DNA of 62,603 nucleotides. It comes from Bacillota bacterium. GTDB taxonomy: Bacteria; Bacillota; Clostridia; Christensenellales; Aristaeellaceae. The notes under the pieces are model-generated. The model did no database searches. It saw only the letters and a list, made by a program, of their open reading frames with translations, and had not been told where the DNA came from. The position numbers and the translations under genes are program-made. Numbering within the stretch: position 1 is the stretch's first letter; every line of letters begins with the position of its first letter. The stretch is from positions 1-62,603 of the forward strand of contig JAEZHM010000053.1 of NCBI GenBank assembly GCA_023416585.1, read 5' to 3'. Shown piece after piece: positions 1 to 9,277 of this stretch.

Positions 1-60
1 TCACCCTGAACACGCAGCCTGAACGGGCCGCGTGTTTATTATGAGAAGGAGGATTCTTCC

Positions 61-690
61 GTGAGCAAAGTCCATGTATTCGACCATCCGCTGATCCAGC
101 ACAAGTTGAGCCTCATGCGGGACAAGAGTACCGGTGCCAAGGAATTCCGTGAGCTCCTTGAGGAAATTTCCATGCTGATGGTGTACGAGGTGACAAGGGA
201 CCTACCTACGGAAGAGGTAGATGTGGAAACCCCCATCTGCTGGACGAAAACTCGCGTTTTGAGCGGAAAAAAGCTGGGTATCGTACCCATTTTGCGGGCC
301 GGCCTCGGCATGGTGGACGGCGTTACCAAACTGGTCCCAGCGGCCAAGGTGGGCCATATCGGCCTGTACCGTGATCCGGAAACGCTGCAGCCTGTGGAAT
401 ATTACTGTAAACTTCCCGCCGATTCGGAAAACAGGGAACTGCTTCTGTTAGACCCCATGCTGGCTACAGGCGGCAGCGCCAGCGCAGCCATCAGCTTCAT
501 CAAAAAGCGCAACTGTTTCAATGTCAGACTCGTCTGCCTCATCGCCGCGCCGGAAGGAATCGCCAAGGTAAACAAGGACCATCCCGATGTGGACATCTAT
601 GTTGCCTGCCTGGATGAAAAGCTCAATGACCATGGTTATATTGTGCCGGGCCTTGGCGATGCGGGGGACAGGCTGTTCGGCACCAAATGA
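61..690 (+). CDS. upp: Uracil phosphoribosyltransferase
   Basis: Salvage enzyme that joins uracil to PRPP to give UMP in the cytoplasm. The 209-residue length is normal for the family. The PRPP-binding segment LLLDPMLATGGS lies at about residues 128-139, and the C-terminal uracil-binding segment YIVPGLGDAGDRLFG at about 193-207. The start is a GTG placed 7 bases after AGAAGGAGG. The first V-ATPase gene begins 24 bases after the stop with no terminator between, so upp may be co-transcribed with it. In Bacillus the same gene sits just upstream of the F-type ATP synthase operon, so this context is a variation on a known theme. The promoter, if any, lies before the window. Confidence 0.97.
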   Translation: MSKVHVFDHPLIQHKLSLMRDKSTGAKEFRELLEEISMLMVYEVTRDLPTEEVDVETPICWTKTRVLSGKKLGIVPILRAGLGMVDGVTKLVPAAKVGHIGLYRDPETLQPVEYYCKLPADSENRELLLLDPMLATGGSASAAISFIKKRNCFNVRLVCLIAAPEGIAKVNKDHPDVDIYVACLDEKLNDHGYIVPGLGDAGDRLFGTK

Positions 691-713
691 CCGGATGATT
701 AGGCAAGGGGTGA

Positions 714-1043
714 ATGAAATTGTCTCTGGAACTGCTCAAAAGCATTCAGGAGGCGGAGGCTCAAGCGGAAGCGGAACGCGCAAACGCGCAGCGGGAAGCC
801 AGGGAAATTCTCAAGGGCGTATCCGACGCCTGCACGGAGAATGAACGGCGCGCTGCGATGGAGCACCGTGTCCTTTTTCAAAGCATACAGGATGAAAAGA
901 AAACGCAGGTGGAGCAGAAGCTTATGCAGCTTGCCACTATGAAGGAACAGGCGCGAAATGAAATGATGCGCGTAGCGCAGCAGCGCCTTCCTATGGCGGC
1001 GGACAAGATCGCAGAGAGGATATTGAGCGATGGCAATCGTTGA
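714..1043 (+). CDS. ntpF: V-type ATPase subunit G/H-like (peripheral stalk)
   Basis: Short (109 aa) protein that is nearly all charged alpha-helix rich in Ala, Glu, Gln and Arg, with no membrane segment; this is the pattern of the peripheral-stalk subunit that pairs with subunit E. The sequence alone is low-complexity. The assignment rests mainly on its place as first gene of the cluster, matching ntpF in the E. hirae order F-I-K-E-C-G-A-B-D. The ATG is followed by a hydrophobic-heptad helix starting at residue 1. Its last codons overlap the start of subunit I by 14 bases, suggesting translational coupling. Confidence 0.8.
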   Translation: MKLSLELLKSIQEAEAQAEAERANAQREAREILKGVSDACTENERRAAMEHRVLFQSIQDEKKTQVEQKLMQLATMKEQARNEMMRVAQQRLPMAADKIAERILSDGNR

Positions 1044-2946
1044 AATGAAACGCCTGACGCTCCTGGCGATTTTAAAGGATAAGGAAAAGCTGCTTCATGC
1101 CATTCAGCGTATGGGCTGCATTCAAATCACCGATATCCCGGAAGATGGAATGCAACCCTTTTTGGGCAAAGCTTCCGGCCTTATGAAGGCGGAAGAGGAA
1201 GTCAGCCGCCTTCGCTGGGCCATAGGCAAGCTAAGCCGTTACGATAAGACAAAGCCGCCCATGTTCGGCGGCAAACCGGAAATTTCAAGGGAGCAGGCTG
1301 AGGAAGCCCTTTCGCAGAAGCAACGCTGCATGCAGACCATCGCGGCGGTGGAAGGCTGCGAACAAAAAGCGGGGGAATACAAGGGTCATCAAGCGCGGCT
1401 TCTGTCTGCCATAGAACAGCTTGAACCATGGGCGGGCTTTGATATACCCATCAGCGAGCTTCACAATACCCATGAAACAGTGCAGCAAGCCGGTGTGCTA
1501 AAAAGGCGTGCTCTGGAAGAGACAGCAGCAAAATGGGCCGGACAGCCCGTGGTGCTGAACTTGGTACGTGCCTACCAAGAAACGGCTTATCTCCACGTCA
1601 TTGCCCATCAATCTGTAGCGGAAGCCGTACTTAACGATTTGAAGAATGCTGGTTTCGTGCAAACGGTTTTTGGGGATGTACACGATACGCCGGGCCGGCA
1701 AATAGAAAACTGGAAAAAGGAACTGGCCGGAATTGCGGAAGACCAGCGGAATCTGGAGGATCAGCTGGCCGCGCTCGCCAAGGAACTGCCCGACCTGAAA
1801 ATACTGTGCGACGTACTTTGTGCCCAATTGGAAAGGCTGCGAGCCTCGGAAAAGTTTGCGGCAACACAAAGCACATTTTTGATGAAGGCTTGGGTTCCGG
1901 AACCACTTATCAAAAAAGTGGAGGAAAAGATTTCACAGGTTTCTCCAGGCTGCTGCATGGAATTTGCTGATCCAGTGGAAGGCGACGATCCACCTACGCT
2001 TTTGCAAAATCATCGCAGCGTAGCGCCGTTTGAATCGGTGGTAGCCGGATTTTCGCTTCCCTCTCCATTTGGCATCGATCCAACTTTCGTTATGGCTCCC
2101 TTCTTTGCCATGTTCTTTGGCATGATGGTATCGGATGCCGGCTATGGTTTGATGATGGTGATTGTCATTCCACTCATCCTAAAACTGGCAAAGCCGTCAC
2201 CCGGAGCCAAAAAACTTTTGTTGATACTGGCATTGGGCGGTGCAACCACAGTTTTTTGGGGCTTCATGTTCAATTCATGGTTTGGGTTTGCACCTCTGCC
2301 CGTCTATTTTGATCCTGTGAACAATGCACTGCCGGTGATGGGTCTTTGCATTGGCTTGGGTGCCCTTCATCTGTTTGCGGGCTTGGGATTGGGCTTCTAT
2401 CTGAATGTGCGCCGCGGCAGCATAAAGGATGCTCTTTTCAGCCAAGGAAGCTGGTTTTGCCTGATCGTGGGTTTGGGGCTTTTGGCGCTCCCGGCTACTT
2501 CTACGATCGGGAAGGTAATTGCGCTTGCAGGAGCTGTAACCATACTTCTCACTGCCGGACGCGGGAAAAGCAAAAATCCGATCAAGCGCCTTTTAAGCGG
2601 ACTTGGCGCATTATATGGCGTCACCGGTTGGATCAGTGATTTACTAAGCTATATGCGCTTGTTCGGTATGGGTGTAGCCACTGGTGTCATTGGCATGGTT
2701 ATCAATCAGTTGGTGGGTATGGTATTTTCGGCCGGTCCTATCGGAATGGTGCTGGGAGCAGTTTTGTTTTGCGGCGGCCATTTGTTCAACGCAGGCATCA
2801 ACATACTGGGTGCATACGTCCATTCCTGCCGCCTGCAGTACATAGAATTCTTTGGCAAGTTCTATGAGGAGGGCGGAAAACCTTTCAATCCATTGGGCGA
2901 GAGTACACGTTACGTTCGCATCAGCGACGCTTCTCAAGCGCATTGA
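1030..2946 (+). CDS. ntpI: V-type ATPase subunit I (membrane a-subunit)
   Basis: Membrane stator subunit forming the ion half-channels against the K ring. At 638 aa it has the usual length. The first ~330 residues are soluble with coiled-coil stretches; the C-terminal half carries repeated hydrophobic segments starting near the conserved stretch MAPFFAMFFGMMVSDAGYG and including LLSYMRLFGMGVA, which contains the conserved arginine region of the family. The ATG at 1030 overlaps the previous gene; an in-frame ATG at 1045 is an alternative start. The next gene begins 38 bases downstream behind a good AGGAGG. Confidence 0.95.
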   Translation: MAIVEMKRLTLLAILKDKEKLLHAIQRMGCIQITDIPEDGMQPFLGKASGLMKAEEEVSRLRWAIGKLSRYDKTKPPMFGGKPEISREQAEEALSQKQRCMQTIAAVEGCEQKAGEYKGHQARLLSAIEQLEPWAGFDIPISELHNTHETVQQAGVLKRRALEETAAKWAGQPVVLNLVRAYQETAYLHVIAHQSVAEAVLNDLKNAGFVQTVFGDVHDTPGRQIENWKKELAGIAEDQRNLEDQLAALAKELPDLKILCDVLCAQLERLRASEKFAATQSTFLMKAWVPEPLIKKVEEKISQVSPGCCMEFADPVEGDDPPTLLQNHRSVAPFESVVAGFSLPSPFGIDPTFVMAPFFAMFFGMMVSDAGYGLMMVIVIPLILKLAKPSPGAKKLLLILALGGATTVFWGFMFNSWFGFAPLPVYFDPVNNALPVMGLCIGLGALHLFAGLGLGFYLNVRRGSIKDALFSQGSWFCLIVGLGLLALPATSTIGKVIALAGAVTILLTAGRGKSKNPIKRLLSGLGALYGVTGWISDLLSYMRLFGMGVATGVIGMVINQLVGMVFSAGPIGMVLGAVLFCGGHLFNAGINILGAYVHSCRLQYIEFFGKFYEEGGKPFNPLGESTRYVRISDASQAH

Positions 2947-2984
2947 TGCGTCGGTCATAAAAACACTTTGAGGAGGCAAATATC

Positions 2985-3464
2985 ATGGAACTAAGTCTGG
3001 GACAGGTTCTTACACTGTTAGCTGCGGCCCTTGCAGCAATTCTTGCCGGCATCGGCTCCAGCAAAGGCGTTGGATTGGCCGGTGAAACTGCCGCAGGTGT
3101 GTCCACGGAAAACCCTGAAGTCAACTCCAAACTGCTCATCCTGCAGCTTCTGCCCGGCACACAAGGTATTTACGGCTTCCTGATCGCTGTCATCATTCTC
3201 ATCAATACCGGCGTTCTCGGTGGCAGCATGAAAGAAATCAGTGTTTTGCAAGGTTTTGCCTATATCGCCGGTGCGATGCCTGTAGGTATCGTCGGATTAT
3301 ACTCCGCTATACGTCAGGGCATGGTGGCTGCTAGCGGCATGCTCATGACCGGCCAGCGCCCCGAAATGTCCGGTAAGGCCATCACAATGGCGGTTATGGT
3401 GGAAACCTACGCCGTTCTTTCCTTGCTGGCCTCCTTCCTGATCGTGAACTCCATCAAGCTGTAA
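2985..3464 (+). CDS. ntpK: V-type ATPase subunit K (rotor ring proteolipid, predicted Na+ type)
   Basis: Rotor ring subunit of 159 aa, a duplicated hairpin with four membrane segments. The ion-binding residues of the sodium-pumping E. hirae NtpK (Leu61, Thr64, Gln65, Gln110, Glu139) all have counterparts here: Leu56, Thr59 and Gln60 in LLPGTQG, Gln111 in IRQGM, and Glu140 in MVETYA. Only the second hairpin has the carboxylate, as in NtpK. This supports Na+ rather than H+ transport, though that is an inference from residues recalled from the E. hirae structure. The ATG follows GAGGAGG with 9 bases between. Confidence 0.96.
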   Translation: MELSLGQVLTLLAAALAAILAGIGSSKGVGLAGETAAGVSTENPEVNSKLLILQLLPGTQGIYGFLIAVIILINTGVLGGSMKEISVLQGFAYIAGAMPVGIVGLYSAIRQGMVAASGMLMTGQRPEMSGKAITMAVMVETYAVLSLLASFLIVNSIKL

Positions 3465-3475
3465 GGAGAACTGGC

Positions 3476-4069
3476 ATGAACGCACAAGCCATCCTGGAAA
3501 AGATCGGCTCAGATGGCCGTCAGGCCGCTGCCGTTCTGCTCAAGGAAGCGGGGGAACGGGCAGAGTCCATTCGCGCCGAGTCTGACAAAAAGATCGCCAA
3601 GCTGCGGGAAGAAACCATCGCCAAGGCGCAAACGGAAGCCGCGGCGCTTGAGGTTCGCATGCACCGCATGGCGGAACTGGATGAGCGCAAAGCTCTTCTG
3701 GCGGCTAAACGCCAACTGATGGATCAGACTTTCCAAGAGGCCCTTATGAAGCTCAGACAGATGTCTGCGGAAAAGATGGAATCATTTTTCCTGTCCATGG
3801 TGATTTCTTCCTGTAAGGGGAATGAAACGCTTCTCATTGGCGCGCTTCATGATGCTTGGTATACCTCCGCTTTTGCGGACAAGATGAACACAGCGCTTGT
3901 TGCCGAAGGGAAACCCGGACGGATTACCGTGAATAGGGAGCGCCGCCTGGGCGTTACCGGTGTAATTCTGCTCGGCGATGGTATGGAAATCAACTGTACG
4001 CTGGAAGCGCTGCTGGAGGCCCGCCGTCTTGAACTGGAGGCCGAGGTGGCTTCTATACTCTACGCTTGA
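3476..4069 (+). CDS. ntpE: V-type ATPase subunit E (peripheral stalk)
   Basis: Peripheral-stalk subunit of 197 aa. The first ~110 residues are a charged Ala/Glu/Lys-rich helix, followed by a more globular C-terminal part ending in the family-like pattern with a Gly-rich turn (LGVTGVILLGDGMEINCTL) at about 160-178. It begins 11 bases after ntpK behind AAGGAGAA, and its stop overlaps the region just before subunit C. Gene order and length both match NtpE. Confidence 0.93.
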   Translation: MNAQAILEKIGSDGRQAAAVLLKEAGERAESIRAESDKKIAKLREETIAKAQTEAAALEVRMHRMAELDERKALLAAKRQLMDQTFQEALMKLRQMSAEKMESFFLSMVISSCKGNETLLIGALHDAWYTSAFADKMNTALVAEGKPGRITVNRERRLGVTGVILLGDGMEINCTLEALLEARRLELEAEVASILYA

Positions 4070-4101
4070 ACCCACTGATTGAAAAAAAGGAGGGCTTGTC
4101 C

Positions 4102-5082
4102 TTGCCGCAATTGAGCATACCGTATGCTGTAGGGCGTATCAGCGTGCTGAAAAAGGATGCGCTGGACACAAGCCGGCTGGAAAGGCTGCTTTCCGCCCCC
4201 TCTTTGAGGGAGGCGCAGCGGGCGCTTTCGGAGATTGGGTGGGATAGCGGCGAGGGGCTGGACTATGAACAGCTTTCCACAAAGCGCGTGGAAAAGGCGT
4301 GCAAGCTCGTCCGCGATTTGTCTCCGGAGCCCGATATTACCGATTGCTTTCTTCTTAAATATGACATTCATAATTTGAAGACGCTTCTAAAATCAAGGTG
4401 CCTTCATGAAAAGCCCGAGCATCTGTCGGAATGCGGGACGCTGCCCTTAGGGAAGCTTACGCATGCCGTGACGGAGCATGTATACAAAGACCTTCCGCCC
4501 ATTCTTGTAAAGACCATGGCCGAGCTGGAAAAACGCCTGGCAGTGCAGCCCGATGCCATGGAGATTGATGTGGCGCTGGATCATGCCTTGTATGCTATGA
4601 TTTTTGAAAAGCTGGCCCATAAGAATGCTCCGGTTGTGCGCAGATACTTTCAAGCCAAGGTGGACATGGTCAATGCTTTGATGATTCTCAGATCAAAGGC
4701 CATGGGCAAGGATGAGGTTTTTTTGCAGCGGATTCTGTTGAAAAACACCTCCCATCCTGTTGATACATGGCTCAAGGCCGCCGTGTCAATAGAAAAGCTG
4801 CCGAAACTTCTTTTGGCCTATGGAAAAAATGTATTCACCGCTGCACAGGCTGCTGTTCTTGACTTTAAAAAGATGCCTGCGCTGGAAAAGGTCATGGACG
4901 ATTATTTGCTGTCCCTGTTTACCCCCTACCGCATCGCTTCCCTTTCTTTGGAGCCTATTATCGGCTATCTTCTGGCGGTGGAGCGTGAGGCGGCGGCCGT
5001 ACGGCTGATACTGGCCGGCAAGGCAAACGGTTTCCCGCAAGAAGCCATTCGGGAAAGGATGCGTGAGCTGTATGGCCGGTAA
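4102..5082 (+). CDS. ntpC: V-type ATPase subunit C (d-type central stalk adaptor)
   Basis: Funnel-shaped adaptor that couples the central rotor to the K ring. It is all-helical with no membrane segment. I place the start at the TTG at 4102 because AAAGGAGGG at 4086-4094 is spaced correctly for it; an in-frame TTG at 4066 would overlap the ntpE stop but has no ribosome binding site. From 4102 the product is 326 aa, close to NtpC and to archaeal subunit C, and begins with PQLSIPYAVGRI, the usual N-terminal pattern of an early 'Y..aR.R'-type segment. The 3' end overlaps the start of subunit F. Confidence 0.92.
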   Translation: MPQLSIPYAVGRISVLKKDALDTSRLERLLSAPSLREAQRALSEIGWDSGEGLDYEQLSTKRVEKACKLVRDLSPEPDITDCFLLKYDIHNLKTLLKSRCLHEKPEHLSECGTLPLGKLTHAVTEHVYKDLPPILVKTMAELEKRLAVQPDAMEIDVALDHALYAMIFEKLAHKNAPVVRRYFQAKVDMVNALMILRSKAMGKDEVFLQRILLKNTSHPVDTWLKAAVSIEKLPKLLLAYGKNVFTAAQAAVLDFKKMPALEKVMDDYLLSLFTPYRIASLSLEPIIGYLLAVEREAAAVRLILAGKANGFPQEAIRERMRELYGR

Positions 5083-5410
5083 AAACATGGGCGTTGTAGG
5101 GGAACGTGACGCGGTGCTGGCCTTCAAAGCCATCGGCATGAAGGTGATCCCCACCAAAACACCGGAGGAAACAACAGCCGCACTTTACCACCTGGCAAAG
5201 GAAGGTATACCAGTAATTTTCATCACTGAGTCAGCAGCCCGACAGGTACCCGAGGCGCTGGAACGGTACAAAACTTCCCCAGATACGGCTATCATCCCCA
5301 TACCTGGCAGCCGAGGCGCTGACGGCTTTGGACTTACACGTGTGCGGGCTAATGTGGAAAAGGCTATCGGGGCAGATATTCTATTCAACAACGACAGGAA
5401 AGAGGAGTAG
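5072..5410 (+). CDS. ntpG: V-type ATPase subunit F
   Basis: Small central-shaft subunit (112 aa from the ATG at 5072). The pattern MGVVGERDAVLAFKAIGMK followed by a hydrophobic strand PVIFITESAA is typical of the Rossmann-like subunit F. A GTG at 5063 is an alternative start but lies only a few bases after the GGAAAGGA box. The gene overlaps the end of ntpC and its stop abuts the start of ntpA, so translation is probably coupled. Confidence 0.93.
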   Translation: MAGKNMGVVGERDAVLAFKAIGMKVIPTKTPEETTAALYHLAKEGIPVIFITESAARQVPEALERYKTSPDTAIIPIPGSRGADGFGLTRVRANVEKAIGADILFNNDRKEE

Positions 5411-5415
5411 TGAAC

Positions 5416-7182
5416 ATGGCTCTGGGAACCATTGTGAAGGTTGCCGGCCCCTTGATTGTGGCGGAAAACATGGCCGACGCCCGCATGTACGACGTGGTGC
5501 GCGTCAGCAAAAACCGCCTGGTTGGCGAAATCATTGAGCTGAGGGGTGACCACGCGTCCATCCAGGTTTACGAGGAGACCTCAGGCTTACGGCCTGGGGA
5601 ACCGGTGGAATCTACCGGAGCGCCCCTTTCTGTGGAATTGGGACCTGGCCTTATCGAATCCATATTCGACGGCATTCAGCGCCCCCTGACCGCCATCCGG
5701 GAAAAAGTGGGCGAGCGGATCGTACGCGGCGTGGAGGTTCCTGCGCTGAACCGGGAAAAGCAGTGGGCGTTTGAGCCCCGCCTTAACGCCGGTGATAAGG
5801 TTCAGCCGGGGGATATATTGGGTATCGTGCAGGAAAGCGCTGTGGTAGAGCATCGGATCATGGTGCCCATCGGCGTCTCCGGTACCGTTAAGTCTATCCG
5901 CACGGGTGCAGCACGGGTGGAAGATACGGTCTGCGTAATTATGGATGACAAGGGCAAGGATTACGATGTGACCATGCTTCAAAAGTGGCCTGTGCGCCGC
6001 GGACGTCCCTACCTGGAAAAGCTGGCGCCGCAGACGCCCATGGTTACAGGGCAGCGTGTCATCGACACATTCTTTCCTATCGCATCCGGCGGTGTTGCTG
6101 CCGTGCCCGGGCCTTTCGGTTCCGGCAAGACGGTGGTGCAGCACCAGCTGGCCAAGTGGGCCGATGCCGATATTATTGTCTATGTTGGCTGCGGTGAGCG
6201 CGGAAATGAAATGACAGACGTGCTGATGGAGTTTCCGGAGTTGCACGACCCCCGCACCGGCGAATCTCTCATGAAGCGCACGGTACTTATCGCCAACACG
6301 TCCGACATGCCCGTTGCTGCCCGTGAAGCTTCCATTTATACAGGTATCACCATCGCCGAATACTTCAGGGACATGGGCTATAAGGTGGCTATCATGGCAG
6401 ACTCCACCAGCCGCTGGGCAGAGGCGCTGCGTGAAATGAGCGGCCGTTTGGAAGAAATGCCCGGTGAGGAAGGCTACCCTGCTTACTTGTCCTCCCGCAT
6501 AGCGGAGTTCTATGAGCGGGCCGGCTATGTGCGCTGCCTGGGCGGCGACGGACGGACGGGGACCATTACCGCCATCGGCGCCGTGTCGCCTCCCGGCGGC
6601 GACATATCCGAGCCTGTTTCTCAGGCAACGCTGCGCATTGTGAAAGTATTCTGGGGCCTAAGCGCCCAGTTGGCCTACAAGCGCCATTTCCCTGCCATCG
6701 ACTGGCTATTGTCCTATTCCCTTTACATTGACAGGCTGAGCACCTGGTTTACCGACAGCGTGTCTCCGGATTGGAACGATCTTCGGGCAAACGCCATGCG
6801 CGTTTTGCAGGAAGAGGCGGAATTGGATGAAATCGTGCGCCTTGTAGGCATTGATGCCTTGAGCTGGAAAGACCGCCTCACCATGGAAGTGGCCCGTTCC
6901 ATACGTGAAGATTACCTGCATCAGAACGCATTTGACGAAGTCGATACTTACACTTCCCTGGATAAGCAGTTCCACATGCTGCGACTGATTCTGGAATTCG
7001 GCAATAAGGGCCGTGCAGCTCTTGATGCCGGTGCCAACCTGTCGCAGATCATCGGCCTGCCTGTCAGGGAGCGCATCGGCCGGGCCAAGTATATCCCCGA
7101 ATCGGAACTCAAACAGTTTGATCAAATCGCAGCCGAGCTCAGCAGCCAGACGGCCGCGCTGATGGACCAAGGAGGGCTATAA
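5416..7182 (+). CDS. ntpA: V-type ATPase catalytic subunit A
   Basis: Catalytic subunit that binds and hydrolyses (or makes) ATP. The P-loop GPFGSGKT is at residues 232-239, in the V/A-type form rather than the F-type form. The bulge or non-homologous region typical of A subunits precedes it at about residues 110-190. Length of 588 aa is normal. The ATG at 5416 is preferred because AAAGAGGAG ends 9 bases upstream; a GTG at 5410 is in frame but too close. The gene is followed after 3 bases by ntpB. Confidence 0.97.
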   Translation: MALGTIVKVAGPLIVAENMADARMYDVVRVSKNRLVGEIIELRGDHASIQVYEETSGLRPGEPVESTGAPLSVELGPGLIESIFDGIQRPLTAIREKVGERIVRGVEVPALNREKQWAFEPRLNAGDKVQPGDILGIVQESAVVEHRIMVPIGVSGTVKSIRTGAARVEDTVCVIMDDKGKDYDVTMLQKWPVRRGRPYLEKLAPQTPMVTGQRVIDTFFPIASGGVAAVPGPFGSGKTVVQHQLAKWADADIIVYVGCGERGNEMTDVLMEFPELHDPRTGESLMKRTVLIANTSDMPVAAREASIYTGITIAEYFRDMGYKVAIMADSTSRWAEALREMSGRLEEMPGEEGYPAYLSSRIAEFYERAGYVRCLGGDGRTGTITAIGAVSPPGGDISEPVSQATLRIVKVFWGLSAQLAYKRHFPAIDWLLSYSLYIDRLSTWFTDSVSPDWNDLRANAMRVLQEEAELDEIVRLVGIDALSWKDRLTMEVARSIREDYLHQNAFDEVDTYTSLDKQFHMLRLILEFGNKGRAALDAGANLSQIIGLPVRERIGRAKYIPESELKQFDQIAAELSSQTAALMDQGGL

Positions 7183-7185
7183 GCT

Positions 7186-8574
7186 ATGCTGAAGGAATAT
7201 CGCACCATCAAGGAAGTCGTAGGCCCGCTGATGTTGGTGGAGCATGTATCTGGCGTTGCCTACAATGAGCTTGTGGAAATTCAGCAGGCAAACGGCGAAA
7301 TCCGCAGCGGCAAGGTTTTGGAGGTAGATGGCGACAAAGCGCTGGTGCAGCTGTTCGAAAGCAGCAATGGCCTGCGCATTGACAACAGCACCGCCCGCTT
7401 CTTAGGCCGCAGCATTGAGCTTTCTGTTTCCATGGATATGCTGGGGCGGGTGTTCAGCGGCATGGGTACCCCCAGGGACGGTGGCCCGGCCCTTATTCCG
7501 GAAAAGCGGATGGACATCAACGGAGAACCGCTTAACCCCGCCGCTCGCGACTATCCCAGCGAGTTCATTCAAACGGGTGTATCCGCCATCGACGGCCTGA
7601 ACACACTGGTCCGCGGCCAGAAGCTGCCTGTGTTTTCCGGCAGCGGCCTGCCTCATGCTCAACTGGCAACGCAAATCGCACGCCAGGCAAAGGTGCTGGG
7701 CACCGATAGCAAATTCGCCGTAGTATTCGGTGCCATCGGCATCACTTTTGAAGAGGCTGACTATTTCATCAGTGATTTCCGGCGTACCGGCGCCATAGAG
7801 AGGGCCGTGCTGTTCATGAACCTGGCCAACGACCCGGCCATCGAGCGCATCGCTACCCCGCGCATGGCGCTTACAGCCGCGGAGTACCTGGCGTACGAAA
7901 AGGGCATGCATGTGCTTGTCATCCTCACCGACATCACTAACTACGCGGAAGCGCTTCGCGAAGTATCCGCAGCACGCAAGGAAGTGCCAGGCCGCCGCGG
8001 ATATCCCGGCTACTTGTATACCGACCTTGCCACCATGTATGAAAGGGCCGGCCGTGTCATCGGCAAGGAAGGATCTATCACGCAGATCCCCATCCTGTCC
8101 ATGCCGGAGGATGACAAGACCCATCCCATCCCTGACCTGACGGGATATATCACCGAAGGTCAAATCATCTTAAGCCGAGAATTGCATAGAAAAGGCGTAC
8201 AGCCGCCCATTGACGTCATGCCCTCCCTATCCCGTTTGAAGGACAAGGGCATCGGCGCAGGCAAAACCCGCAAGGACCACGCCGCCACCATGAACCAGCT
8301 TTTTGCAGCCTATTCCCGCGGAAAGGATGCCAAGGAACTGGCGGTCATCCTGGGTGATGCAGCGCTCACCGATATCGACAAGAAGTATGCAGCCTTTGCC
8401 GACGCCTTCGAACGGGAATATGTATCTCAAGGCTACAATACCAACCGGTCCATTGAAGAAACGCTGGAGCTTGGCTGGAAGCTTCTGAAAATGCTGCCAA
8501 GAACAGAGCTCAAGCGCATCCGGGACGACATGCTGGATGAATTCATGCCCAAGTCCCAGGAGGAGGAAGCGTAA
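7186..8574 (+). CDS. ntpB: V-type ATPase regulatory subunit B
   Basis: Non-catalytic partner of subunit A in the hexameric head. At 462 aa it has the usual length. In the P-loop position it has FSGSGLPHAQLA (residues ~147-158) without the GKT lysine, as expected for a B subunit. The conserved LTDITNYAEALRE and RRGYPGYLYTDL segments are present. Its stop codon overlaps the ATG of ntpD (TAATGG), which indicates coupled translation. Confidence 0.97.
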   Translation: MLKEYRTIKEVVGPLMLVEHVSGVAYNELVEIQQANGEIRSGKVLEVDGDKALVQLFESSNGLRIDNSTARFLGRSIELSVSMDMLGRVFSGMGTPRDGGPALIPEKRMDINGEPLNPAARDYPSEFIQTGVSAIDGLNTLVRGQKLPVFSGSGLPHAQLATQIARQAKVLGTDSKFAVVFGAIGITFEEADYFISDFRRTGAIERAVLFMNLANDPAIERIATPRMALTAAEYLAYEKGMHVLVILTDITNYAEALREVSAARKEVPGRRGYPGYLYTDLATMYERAGRVIGKEGSITQIPILSMPEDDKTHPIPDLTGYITEGQIILSRELHRKGVQPPIDVMPSLSRLKDKGIGAGKTRKDHAATMNQLFAAYSRGKDAKELAVILGDAALTDIDKKYAAFADAFEREYVSQGYNTNRSIEETLELGWKLLKMLPRTELKRIRDDMLDEFMPKSQEEEA

Positions 8575-9215
8575 TGGCATCCACCCTTCGTGTCAATCCC
8601 ACGCGCATGGAATTGACCCGCATCAAAAGGCGGCTTGTTACAGCCAAGCGGGGCCACAAGCTCTTAAAGGATAAGCGGGATGAGATGGTGCGCCAGTTTA
8701 TCTTAATCATCCGTGAAAATTATGCGCTGCGCCGGGAAGTGGAGAAGGAATTGAGCGGCGCACTGCGTGATTTTGCCATGGCACGGGCTGTTATGGACCC
8801 CAACGCGCTGGAGGAAGCTGTTTTATATCCGGCCAGGCAGGCGAAAGTATCCATCGGACAAAAGAATATTCTGTCGGTGAGGGTGCCTACCATAACAGTA
8901 GACGAAGCTTCGCTTACGGAAACGGTGCTTCCCTACGGTTTGGCGGAAACCTCCGCCCAATTGGACGGAGCCATCGCCACCATGGCGGATGTGCTGCCTA
9001 AGCTTTTACGCCTGGCTGAAATCGAAAAGACATGCGATCTTCTGGCCGACGAAATCGAAAAGACCCGCCGCCGTGTGAACGCACTGGAATACGTTATGAT
9101 TCCTCAGCTAACCGAGACCATACACTTCATTACCATGAAGCTGGATGAGAATGAGCGCGGGGCGCTTACCCGTCTGATGAAGGTGAAGGATATGATCGCC
9201 GCGAGGGATGCATAA
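8574..9215 (+). CDS. ntpD: V-type ATPase subunit D (central shaft)
   Basis: Rotor shaft subunit of 213 aa with long N- and C-terminal helices. The opening NPTRMELTRIKRRLVTAKRG is the hallmark of the family, and the C-terminal KTRRRVNALEYVMIPQL segment is the second signature. It is the last gene of the operon; a strong terminator follows at 9233. The E. hirae ntpH and ntpJ genes that follow ntpD there are absent. Confidence 0.97.
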   Translation: MASTLRVNPTRMELTRIKRRLVTAKRGHKLLKDKRDEMVRQFILIIRENYALRREVEKELSGALRDFAMARAVMDPNALEEAVLYPARQAKVSIGQKNILSVRVPTITVDEASLTETVLPYGLAETSAQLDGAIATMADVLPKLLRLAEIEKTCDLLADEIEKTRRRVNALEYVMIPQLTETIHFITMKLDENERGALTRLMKVKDMIAARDA

Positions 9216-9232
9216 ACCTGTTTTCTAGAAAT

Positions 9233-9267
9233 GACTGCCTTTACATGGAGGCGGTCTTTTCTTTTTT
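9233..9267 (+). terminator. Terminator of the V-ATPase operon
   Basis: An 8-bp stem, GACTGCCT at 9233-9240 pairing with AGGCGGTC at 9249-9256 (one G-T pair), is followed directly by TTTTCTTTTTT. It closes the upp/V-ATPase transcription unit. Confidence 0.88.
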
Positions 9268-9277
9268 CCGACTTTCA

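Noticed and set aside
1..60. End of a preceding gene before upp
   Set aside because: Only 60 bases are available; no frame can be supported.
7402..8163. A 253-codon minus-strand open frame opposite ntpB
   Set aside because: Antisense to a highly conserved gene, with no start signal or recognisable domain.
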